A stretch of 64,000 nucleotides of DNA, taken from positions 1,660,222 through 1,724,221 of the forward strand of contig KL647307.1 in the NCBI GenBank assembly GCA_000727475.1, read 5' to 3'. This DNA comes from Sarcocystis neurona. Lineage: Eukaryota; Apicomplexa; Conoidasida; Eucoccidiorida; Sarcocystidae. Made by a program: the position numbers and the translations under genes. Of the stretch, positions 32,501 to 44,500 are shown in pieces. Under the pieces are notes generated by a model. It saw only the letters and a list, made by a program, of their open reading frames with translations. It was not told the origin of the DNA and did not search any database. The first letter of the stretch is position 1. Each line of letters begins with the position of its first letter.

Positions 32501-35500
32501 TGCGTCTCTTCCTCCATCTCTTTATCTACATATATATCTATCTCTCTATATATGACTCTCTATGTATACCTTTTTCTATGTATGTCTCTATCTCTAGATT
32601 TATAAGTATTTCTATATATATCTATATATATGTGACTGACTATATATACCCTTATGTATGTGTGTCTCCTTCTCTATCTCTCTCTCTCTATATATATCCT
32701 TCTATACATATTTATATATATATCTGTCTGTCTCTCTGTCCATATATACGTATATATGCGACTGTCTCCGTATGCCGTCCTATATCTATGACTTTCTATG
32801 ACTGTATCTACCTAATTTATCTCTATCTGTTCTCTCTATATGTTCTCTCTATCTATTACCGTATATCTACTGTATTTATTTCTATATCCCTATATATACA
32901 CCTGCATGTGTGTGTCTGTATATGTCTTATGCATACGTATCAGCACAGAGAAACTGACCCCTCTTTGTCTGCCTACCTCTATATATCTATACATATATAC
33001 ACGCACACATATACATATATATTTAAACTCTTATATACATATATGTGGACTTGTATATATATGTCTGTATATACCCACATTTCTATATAAATAGCAGCAC
33101 CACGACATTGACGTTCCGCGTATATGTCCCCGTTCAACTGCCGGTCGACATGAACTTTTCCATAAATTCTCGCATCTGCTTTTTGTCTCTATTGCAGTCG
33201 GAGTAGGCTTTTTCTCTCTTTTACTCTCTCTATATATGTATACACATATACATATATGTATATATATGTGTATATGTGTACGTGGATATATATACATATA
33301 TCGGTATAAAGCTCGTTACGTATGTGTGTGCACCTGTACGGAAACGGGTATATATTTCTTGGACTCTCCTTGTACGCGACTGTATATCCATGTATTATCT
33401 CTACTCATATATACATATACCTTTACTACTATATCCACATATATATATATATATTCTAGAAGACATCTATACTTAGCCACATCCCTACATATACTTGTAT
33501 ATACGTGTATGTATGTATATACATATATCCATTCGTGTGTCCGTGTACTTCAGCCATATGCATATATATATATATATATGTACATATATATATTCATGTA
33601 CATATATACTCAGCCATATCTCTCTCTCTCTATATATATATAAACATATGTATGTGTATCCATATATCTATTCGTGTGCATGTGTACTCCAGCCACATGG
33701 ATATATATATATATATATGTGTCCATATATACTAATATTTAGCCATATTCATACATATATACATGTATATGTATATGTACATAGTCATCTACACATATAC
33801 TTAGTCATATTCATATATATACATATATATATTCGTATACACCTCCGCTTGACCATACATATATATTGATGTGGACTTGTATATAGTCATATATCCATAT
33901 GTATATGTTGACACCTGCATGTACGGTATCCGTATCCACCAGGCGTGTGTATACAGGGGAGAATAGCATGCTTGGTAGAGAGGAATCACGAAGATAAATA
34001 TCCATGTAAACAACCTCCCCTGGTGAAGCTTTCTCTCTTGCTGCCTGCCTCGGTCACCATCGTTTTCCTCTGTTTATGTATATCGGTCTCTTGCTTTGTC
34101 CTCTTCTTCGCGCGGGCTGCTCTTCTTTTGCGCAGGTGGCAGGCCCACGCCTGCGTGACGTTCCCGTGGACGGCCGTGCCCGACCCGGCTGCTGCTACTG
34201 CGTGTGCCTCGGCTGCTGCTGCTGCTGCTGCTTTCGACCGCGCGCCGAGCTTCGCCTGCGCCTCAGGAGGTAATGCGACTGCGTTTGGCCCTTCCTCCTC
34301 TTTTTTCTCCTTCGGCAGAGGAAGCAGCAGCGGCAGCAGCAGGGTCTCTACGTCGTCTTACGATTCCTGCTACTCCCCCGGCGCAGCTGCGTCGCACGCG
34401 AACTGGCCGCAGGACCCGTCTCCCCGTGCTCCCGCTTCTTCTTCTGCTTCTTCTTCCTTCTCTTCTTCTTCTTTTGCATCTCCTTGTGTGTCTGCTGGAC
34501 GGTCGGCTGCTGCTCCTTGTCCTAGTGCTGCAGCGCGAGCCACGCGACGCACCGGCGGCGACGGTGCCGCTGCTGCTGCTACTGTTGCAGAGACGCAGCA
34601 GCAGCCTCCCCCGCGGGGACGCCGACGCACACACCCACCCTCTGCTGCTGCTGCTGCCTCGTTGGCGGCGCCCGTGGTGCGGCTGAAGGTGCGCAGCATC
34701 ACCGAAAAGAGCTGCATGCGCTTGCTTCCCGCAGGAGGCCCTTGGGGACTGTTCGGAGCAGCAGCAGTTCCTCCCGCAGCTGACACGGTCGTTCTCACGG
34801 AAGGAGAACTCGACGCGATGGCTGTTTTTCAGGCGACGGGTCTCCCCGCCGTCTCCCTCCCCATGGGAGCTCACAGTCTCCCTCTGCAAGTCCTCCCATT
34901 CTTCGAAAGATTCCGCAAAATTATCCTCGTCGGTCCCCTGCAACGTAGTAGTGCAGCAGCGGCAGGAATGGCCCCGGAGGAAAGAGGCTGCGCAGGCACT
35001 GCAGCAATAGGAGCAGGAGCAGCAGCAGCAGCAATTCTACAGCAGGCCCAACTACTGCAGCAGCAGAAACACCAGCAGCAACACGGGCAGCAGCAACAAC
35101 AGCAGCAGCAACAGCAGCGGCAGCAACAGCAGCAGCAACACCAGCAGTAGCAACAGCAGGAGGAAGAACAGTAGAGTTGACGGCAGGAATAGCGGCAGCA
35201 ACACCAACAGCAGCACATGAATACCAGCAGCAGGAGCGGCAGGAACAGCGAGAGCAACAGCAAGGGTAGCAGCAGTAGCTGTCCCAGAACCAGCGCGGAT
35301 AGTAGTGCGACTGTTAGAAGAAAGAAAGCAGCAAGATACGAAGACTTGTAGCAGCAGCGGCACCTGGATGCTCCTATATGCAGTTGAAGAGTAGCACCTG
35401 TGTAGCAGCAGCAACCGAATAGCAGCCGCGTCTATAACAGCCGCATTTATAGCAGCAGGCTACGCAGCAGCAGCACACGCAGCAACATAGAGTAGTCGCA

Positions 35501-38500
35501 TATATACAGCAGCAGCGCACACGTCAGCAGCAGGCTCACCAGCAGCATATATGGCAGCCGCTTTTATTGCAGCAGCATTTGTAGCAACAACTTGTACAGC
35601 AGCAGCTCTACAGTCTTTTGGTTCGTGCGCCTCATCAATACATACGCGTACATATACATGTAGATACATGTGTATGCCTGTTGATATGTGTATTTCTGTG
35701 TGTATATACGTGAATCCGTATGTATACATATTTATACGAACGTGCGTAGACACTACATATATATTTATTAGAAGGTGGCATAAATTCAAGTGAGAGAAGT
35801 GTGAGACAGATGAAAAAGTGTGCTGGTTCTTCTGCCGTTGCTGCTGCCAACGCTGCTGCTGCTGCTGCTATTGCTCTGCTGCTGTTATCGCTGCTGACAC
35901 TGCTGCTACAACTACTACGCCTGTTGCTGCTGCCAAAATCGCTGCTGCTGCTGCTGCCACCACTGCCGCTGCTGCAATGGCCGCTGCTGCTGCTACCGCT
36001 GTTGCTGCTGACGTTGCTGTTGCTTCTGCTGGTGCTGCTGTGCGCGCGCAGTGGACCGACGATGACGCGGCAGGTCGAGCAGGAGCGGAGGTCTTTGCGA
36101 ACAAACTCGGACTTGGCCGGTGTTACCTGGTGCGTCCTTCGGTACTGCTGCAGCAAAACAGCGACTTTTTGTGGCAGCAGCGGGTCCAGGCGCGCCAGGC
36201 AGCAGCAGCAGAGGAGCAGCAGCAAACGGCCGCAGCGGAAGGGGACAGCGCATCAGTGGGAGAAACGGCAGCAGTAGGGGTAGGAGAAAAACAAGGAGAA
36301 GCAGCAACAAAAGGAGGAGGAGGACAACGCGGAGGGGAACAACCGGAAAAAGAACAAGAAGAAGCCACACCAGGAGACAGCAAAGAACAAGGAGAAGGAT
36401 CGTCGTGGGGAGAGGAGATTAACGAAAGAGACACAACACCAAAAGATGCTAACGAAGCTCTTCTGCGAGGATATGATCTCCAGAAGCTTGTGGCGCATGC
36501 GTCAGTTATTCCTCACTCACAAATACTAACTTTCCTCGACCTGAAAAGCAGCGTTTTCGATGAAATCGTAAATCCTGGTGAGAACGAGGAAGCGCCACGC
36601 CGTCTCCACAAGAGAAGCACCGGCGTCGCAGCAAAGCAAAAGGGAGAGAAAAGAGAGAAGCCGAAGAATAGAGGGGAAAGTATGAGAGTGACAGCAGCAG
36701 CATTTGCCCAACTTCCTGCGTGTCTCTGTGCAAGGGAAGCAAAAGAAAGGGGGGGAACGTGTTGCCATTTCTTCGCTTCGTCACGTCCACCTGCGGTGCC
36801 AACAGCACCGAGTTGCTGCCGATCCTTCTTCTTCTCCTGCAGCAACGCCGCGTGTGCCTGTACGCTTCTGAGGCGGCGCCCCACCGCCGTGGGTGTCTCT
36901 TCCTTTGAAGCTGCGTCACCTACTTGTATGTATCTTCTTCTTTTTGTGAAGCAGCGCGCTGAACCCGGGTGTATCCTTCTTCTTTGCTGCTGAAGCCGCG
37001 CGCCGTCTGCCGTCCTTTTTCTCATATATCGCAGCTTCCCAACGAGACGTAGACGCCTGCTTCCGCCGCCTTCTCCCTTTCTTCGGCTTCTTCTTCTTCT
37101 TCCTCTCCTTGTCGCTTATCTTCTTTTGTACTTCCACTTCTTCCTGCTGCTGTTCTCGCTTGGTGTGTGGGCCGCAGCATTGAATTCTTCGCGTGAAACT
37201 CCTTGCTTGATTTGCTCAGATTCCTTTCTCGCTGTTTCTGTCTCTCCATGCCGTCCTCCCTGTCTCTGTCTCCGTGTCTCTCTGCTCTCGGAAGGCAGGC
37301 AGCTGATCTCCTTGATGTTTCCCCTTCTTTTATCGTTTTCCATCCACTGCGTTGTGTCGGCGGCGCCGCCGTCGCTTCCTGCTGCAGCTGCTGCGCGGGG
37401 GTTTTGTAGATTTGCTGGTCCAGCTGCTCTGCAGTTCTTTGCACCTGCACGTGCGCCCTACTTTCTTCTATTTCTTCTCATTTGTTTTCTCATGTGTTTC
37501 TTCTTTTCCTCTCCCTCTCTCCCTTCTGTGTAGCGACCACGTCGCTTCGTCACCCACGCCGTTGCTTTTGCTGCTGCTGCTGCTACCGCGGCTGGGAATC
37601 GCCTGCTGCATCTTCCGCTGCTGCCCGCCCCGCGGGACCGTGTCCGGGGGCGTCTTACTCATTCCTGCTGTTGCCGTTGCTGCGGCTGCTGGTGAAGCGT
37701 TCCTTGCTGCCGCTGCTGCTGTTGCTCTCGTGCTCCGGCTGCTTCCCTCCGACTGCTCGTGCTGTCGCTGCTGCCGCCCCGCCACCGCTGTAAAGACCCC
37801 GTCGCTGCTGCTATCCCCCCGCCACTGCTGTTAGCGCCCCGCCACTGCTGTTAGCGCCCCGTCGCTGCTGCTGCTGCCGCTGCTGCTGCTGGACCCACCA
37901 GGATCCCCGTTGTTGCTGCGGACGCAGCTGCTGCTTCCACTGCTGTTGCTGTTTTCTGCGCGGCTGCTCTGTGACTCTTTTGAGAGGTGCACGCCTGTGT
38001 GGCTCTGCTGCCATTGCTGCTCTTGTATTCCTGCTGCTGATACAGCTGCCGCTACTGCTGCTCCTCTTGTCTGCTGCAGGACGCGTCCGCGGCATCCCAA
38101 GTGTCACGTTGCCAGGCTTTACTCGTCTTCTAGGTAAGTCACGCGGTGTCTGTACACCGCGTCAACCCCACCGTCTCTGTGTGTACGTATGCCTTCTTCT
38201 CCTTCTTTTCCGCTTCCTGCCTTTCTCCGTGTCGACGTCTTCTCCCTCTCCTCTTTTTCTCGTTATCCTGCTGTCTCTCAGTCTCGCTGTTTCGCCGTCT
38301 CCCCCTCGCTGCCTCGGTGTCTCCCTCTCGCTGCCTCGGTGTCTCCCTCTGGCTGTCTCGCCGTCTCCCTCTATTGCTGTTCCCGTATTTGTCGCTTTCC
38401 CTCTCTTTCTGTCCCGCGGCCCCCCCCTCTCCCCCGTGTCTCTTCTGTGTGTCTGTCCCTGTCTCGACCAAGAGCTGCCGCAGGCTGCAGGGAAGTGTGT

Positions 38501-41500
38501 GTGCGTCTGCCGGAGAAAGCAGGGGAAAATGAGATGCGGCTGTCCGCGTCATATAATACGAGCGTTTATATACTGGAGCGGCACTTCTATGAGGTGTGGC
38601 CCTCTCCACCGTTTCTCTTAGAATTCTCTCTCTATATATAAATACATGTATATCTATGTATGCGCAGGAGAAACAGAGAGAGAACGACATATGTATACAC
38701 GTGGATGTGTCCTGCGCTACCATATATATGTGTAGTTGAATATTTAAGTATGTGTATCGTCGAGTGCCTTATATGTACAGCGACGCAGACACAGACACAC
38801 CGAGGAACTCAGCACAGATGGATAGTTCGTCTATTCCCCATATGCCGCTGACGTGGACTTGTCTCTCGATCTTGGTCTTGGCAAACAGATATTGTTCTGC
38901 AGGGTGAACCTTTCTTCTTCTTCGTCCTCTTCCTCTTCTTTTTCTTCGTGTACATCTGTGGCCATACTCCCACCACCGCACATAAGCCGCGCGCGCCGCT
39001 GGTTCCGTGGCGCCTCGCGCGTTTGGCGGAGCACCGGCTGCTGCTGTTCAAACCTACGCCACACCTACAAGCAGCAGCAGCACCTCCAGGCCGCGCAGCA
39101 ACACAAGCAGCAGCGCCGCAGCCACACGCAGGAGCAGCAGCAGCGCAGCAGCCACACGCAGAAGCAGCAGCGCACGTCTAAGTAGCAGCGCACGTCGAAG
39201 CAGCAGCGCCGCAGCCACACGTCGGAGCAACAGCAGTGCAGCAGCCACATGTAGGAGCAGCAGCAGCAACACCAACGGCGCAGCGTAACAACACTCGGAG
39301 ATGTATCCCAGCAACACGTAGGAAAGTGGCGCAGCAACATGCAGAGAAGAAGCGCAGCAACAGCAGCACGTAGAAGCAGCGCAGGAACACGTCGAAAAAG
39401 AAGCGCAGCAAAACAGCAGCAAGTAGAAGGAGCGCGAGGCTCCTTTGTTGATCGGCTGTGTCTGTCACACTCTGAAAAGGATTCCTTTTTCTTCTCTATG
39501 AATATACTCGAGGAATAAGTGAAAAGCAGCCGCAGTCCTTCCAAACACGCCCGCAGGATGACTTCCGAGAAAGAGAGACAGAAAACGCAGAACCAAAGAC
39601 AGCGACAGAGCTAAAAGTTTAGCAGGTTAGACAGATCGTTTCCTTTAACAAAGTCCTCAACTACGGCGTCCCTTCTTAGTAAAGCAAACACAGGAACGTA
39701 TATATTTATCTCACACACATCTCTCTCCGTCTATATATATATATATTTCTGTCTTCATCTCACCTGCATGCGTTTATATCGAACGTATACATGTACATAT
39801 GTATGTGTATGCCATCCAAGTACATATACATGTACATATTCTTAGTGCATATATGTCTCTTTCTCTCTCTTTTTCTCTCTCTCTCTATACACTGATATAT
39901 CACTCACACACGTGTATATCGAAGACATGAACATATAGATATACAATTGAACTCTAAGTCTGTGTGTGTGTGTGTGTGTGTATGTGTGTCTTTATATATA
40001 TACTTTGACCGTGGACGCATGCATAACATATTTTTTGATTCCACCACTCTATTTATATTTCTATTCATCTACCCCATATCCTCCTTTCTCTTTTTCTTCT
40101 TCCGTATACGACCGTATGAGCCGTACTCCTACATATCTCACATGCAGCCATACATATATATATATAGACAGTCTGCCTGTCTTTCGATGAGTTTACATGT
40201 CCTCCAAATGCGAATAACATGTATATATATGTGCCACCCACACACGTATAAAACGTATATATATCTGTGTGTCACCCATACATCTATGTGACATATATGT
40301 GTATTTCTTTTTCTCTCTTTCTCTGTCTTTTTCTACATACATATATGTATATGTACACACACACACATATACATATATGTATATGGGCATGTGTGTATAT
40401 ATATGTGTATCACACGTATGTGTCTCTGTTTTTCTCTGTTTTCTTCCCTTCCTTTCTTTCTGTCTTTCTCTGTCTCTGCGTATCGGCTTGAGTTTGTAGT
40501 GCGTTGGCGACCCCAGGAGCAGAACGTGGAGATGAGTGCAGCCGAGGAAACTTCTCTTTTTGTCTGCAGGAGGATTTCGTAGAGGAGAGTTGTCGGTGTG
40601 GACGGGGGCCACGGGAATGGGGAAGACGACCGTCCTGTCGCAGCTGTCCGTCGACTTCTGCATGCAGGGCGTACCAACACTTTGGGGCTCCTTCGAAGTT
40701 AATAATGTCAGGTAATTCAAACAAATGTGTGCCACACGAATTTTCTTCGTCTCTGCCGACGGAAGACTCGAGGAAGCGAGAACAGCAAGGAAGAAGGAAA
40801 AGAAGAGGGAAGGACAGGACAGCAGCGACGGCAGCGCGACCGTCGCATCCCCTGCAGCAGCACATGTAGCAGCGCGTGTCTAGCGGCGGGTTGAGTAGCA
40901 GCTCTCAGAAGAGAAGAGAAATTCTTCGAAGCTTCGCGAGAGCCGTGGGGACATGGCGAGCTGCTGTTGTTGCAGACACGAGCAGCGGAGAATGGGAGTC
41001 GAGAGACGAGACAGGAAGAAGGAGACACAGCGAGAAAGGCAGTCGCAAGTAGTTTCTGTCTCTGGCCAGACATGCAGAGACAGGGCCAGCGACTGGCGAT
41101 CAGGGACGCCAAGAAGAAGTCCTCGTGTGTTGTTTCTGTCTTCGTTTCGCTCTGCTTTCCTTTTGGCTCCTTTCGCTTCCTTTCCCTTCACGTCTTCTTC
41201 TCTGCTTCTCCCGTCTCTTTCTTGCTCTCTCTCCTCCTCTTTATCTTTGCCGCACGGGCGGTGGGGCCGCATGAGCACCGGCAATCTCAGAAAAACTGGG
41301 GAAGCAGCAGCTGCTGCAGGACCGCCGTCCTCCTGCGTCTCTCTCTATCTGACGACTTGCAGACAGCTGCAGCGCGGCCGCAGCAGCAGCAGCAACGCAG
41401 CAGCAGCAGCAGCAACGCAGCAGCAGCAGCAGCAACGCAGCAGCAGCAACGCAGCAGCAGCAGCAACGCAGCAGCGCAGTAGCAGCAGCAGAGAGTTATT

Positions 41501-44500
41501 CAGTTGCAGGAAGTGAGTCAGACGAAAGGGAAGAGCATTTGTCGGTAGAGGCGAGTTATTTGCCCTGTAGCTGTGGAGCAGGAGAGTCCACGCGAGGAAG
41601 CTTCAGCAAGAGAGCAGTAGCTCTCTGCTGCGACTGCGCGCTTGCGTCACCGAAGAAACGCAGAACCGCGGCTGCACACGGCTGTTTGCAGAATAAATGT
41701 TGAAGGAGGTGACTTCCTCACCATTTCCGCCTGCAAGAGAAGAGAGGAAAAGCCTCTCCTTCCATTGCAGCAGCAGCATCTGCGTGCGTCACAAAGCCGC
41801 GTCTCTTTGCCTTTGGCTTATAGAACTGAATCCCACCACAAGACAATGTTCCTCTGAAAGAAGAAGTAACTTCGACCCCGCGTGAAAAGGAAAGAAGAAA
41901 TAGAAGAAAAGGAGAAGGAAAAAGGAGAAGAAGATTAGGGGAAGAGGTCGGTTTTGTTAAAGAGAGGACCGCTCGCCTACTGCCCTCCCTGCCGCTGCTG
42001 CTGCTGCTGCTTGATCTGTCTCATTGTCTGCAACTCTCCGCTGCTCGTAACCTCTTCTTATCTACGTCTATTCACAACTTTTCGTCAGTCTCCCATCTAC
42101 AGCTGCCAGTGTCTCTTTCTCTCTTTGACATAATCTACTTATATCAGCGTCCGTCTGTACACATATATATATATATATACACACGTGTATCTCTTTGAGA
42201 TTCTCTATATATATCTACGTCCGTCTGTACGTATATCCATATATATATATATATACGTGTATACACGCATATCCTTTCTGAGATGATATATTAGTATCTA
42301 CGTCTATTTATCGCTCTTCGTTGATCTCTTGTCTGTGTACGCATCACTCTCTCTCTCTGTGAGAAAGTAGCTGCTGCTTCCTGCTGCTGCTTCCTGCTGC
42401 TGCTTCCTGCTGCTGCTTCCTGCTGCTGTTTCCTGCTGCTGCTGTTCAACGTCTTTCCCTACGCGTCGGCGTCCCGCGGCGGGGGACGCTACAGCGGACG
42501 AAGACAGAAGAAGAAAAGCCGCAGCAGCAACAGCAGCAGTGAACTTCTCTCTGTCTCTCCCCCCCCTTTCTCTCTCTTTTCCCTCCCCTCTTTCTGCACA
42601 GCAGAAAAGTTGACTTTCTTCCCTCGGCTGAGGAAGTTTGATACGAAAGTGTTGGTTGTTGGCAAGCGGAGGTTAGGAGCCTTTTTATTCCAACAGAAAA
42701 TCTTGCACATCCTCGCGCCTCCGCTGACGCAGCAGAAAAGGGAGAAGCAGCAGCAACGGGTGGGGTGCTGCCCCACGTAGGTCTATTCGCCCTGCCCTCC
42801 GTCTTCTCTGTACACGTACAGTAGTGAACTAATTCAGGAGTGTGCGTGTATATATATCACCTCATATAGATGTATTAATGAAGTGATAAAGAAATTTACG
42901 TATACACCTATTTATATATATGTACAGATGTGGGTCCATGCATGTACACACACACATATACATACATAGATATAGGAAATGACACACGTACATATATATA
43001 TATATATGTGTTGGTGTGTCTATTTGAATATATTGTAGATAATCGAATGTACGCATATATATCTAATTTGGGCACGTACACACATATATGTATACCGGCG
43101 TACAGAGATATAGTAACGTATACATGTATACAAACACCGGCATACAACTACACATATATATAGATATGGGAATATAAGAATACATATACCTACATTTGAT
43201 ACACAGGTACATAAATATATAAATGTATGTATATGTACGTAGAGGTGCGAAAGTTTATAAGGAGAAGTGTGTGTATGTGTAGATAGAGAAGAGCGTGTGT
43301 CTATGAGGTGGCGTGTGTCACTGGCCGCTTCTGCTGTTTGTTCTTCTGTTTATCGACTCTCTTCTTCTTTTCGATTTCCCTTTTCGATTTCCCTTTTCTT
43401 CCTTTCTTCCGTTTCCTTCTCCTTTCTTTTCTTTTCTTCTTTTTCGGTTTTCCCCCCCCTCTGTTCCGTCCGTTTCTACCCACGTCTCCTGCACCCGCTG
43501 TCTCGTCTCCGCGTCCTCCCGTCTCCCTGCTGCTGTCTCACCCGCTGCTGCTGCTGCAGGCTGCTGAAGACGATGCTGCGGCAGTTCAGCGGCGGCGCAG
43601 TGGGGAACGGCCCCCAACAGTTCGAATTTTACGCTGACAAATTTTCTTCTCTTCCCCTCTACTTCTTGAAGTTCCACGGGTCCACGGACATAGACGCGGT
43701 TCGTCAGCTCTTCTGCTGCCTTCTCTGCTTTCCGCTTCTTGCTCTACAATTTCTGTGCACGCCATCTTCCTTCTTCGTAGAGACTCTACGACCCCGCGTC
43801 CTTTTCCCTCATACAAGCCCACATACAAATATATCTATAAATACACAAATACCTTACACACCCAGGTATATACATACATTTCTATATTCATGTCAATATA
43901 TATATATATATATTGGTTTTTCTATATCCATATCTAGATACATACGTATATGTGTATCTTTACACATATATATGTGTACACAGACCTGCATCCGAATCAA
44001 TATATATATATATATAGGTATACGTTTCTGTATCCGTATCCACCTANNNNNNNNNNNNNNNNNNNNNNNNNNNNNNNNNNNNNNNNNNNNNNNNNNNNNN
44101 NNNNNNNNNNNNNNNNNNNNNNNNNNNNNNNNNNNNNNNNNNNNNNNNNNNNNNNNNNNNNNNNNNNNNNNNNNNNNNNNNNNNNNNNNNNNNNNNNNNN
44201 NNNNNNNNNNNNNNNNNNNNNNNNNNNNNNNNNNNNNNNNNNNNNNNNNNNNNNNNNNNNNNNNNNNNNNNNNNNNNNNNNNNNNATATATATATATATA
44301 GGTATACGTTTCTGTATCCGTATCCACCTACGTATTTATTATAGCCGCTGTGTCTCTCTGTCCACGTATATATATATATATATATATGTACACCTACATT
44401 TCTCTGTCCGCATCCATCGATGTGTATGTACGTACATTTCCCTTATGTCTGTCTCTCTGCATATATATATATATATATGTATGTGTGTATATATATTTTG

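Larger units (their letters stand above)
38134..40569 (+). other. PREX intron 5 with CAG array and TA microsatellite
   Basis: 2436 bases, phase 1. GTCTC-type minisatellite at 38297-38372, TA runs at 38620-38750, 39690-40010 and 40150-40410, and a CAG array at 39075-39420. Confidence 0.7.
40712..43559 (+). other. PREX intron 6 with minisatellites and TA runs
   Basis: 2848 bases, phase 2. Holds the 20-base CAG/CAA minisatellite (41381-41486), the 13-base CTG minisatellite (42371-42444), TA runs (42140-42280, 42840-43250), and a pyrimidine-rich end (43320-43559) closing with CTGCTGCTGCAG. Confidence 0.7.

Noticed and set aside
32260..33900. Tyr/Ile/Cys-rich open frames in TA-rich intron DNA
   Set aside because: Translation of TATATG/TCTA microsatellite; the stretch lies within an intron fixed by conserved motifs on both sides.
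41381..42444. Regular short repeats suggesting a CRISPR array
   Set aside because: Units of 13-20 bases without unique spacers of constant length in a eukaryotic intron are minisatellites.
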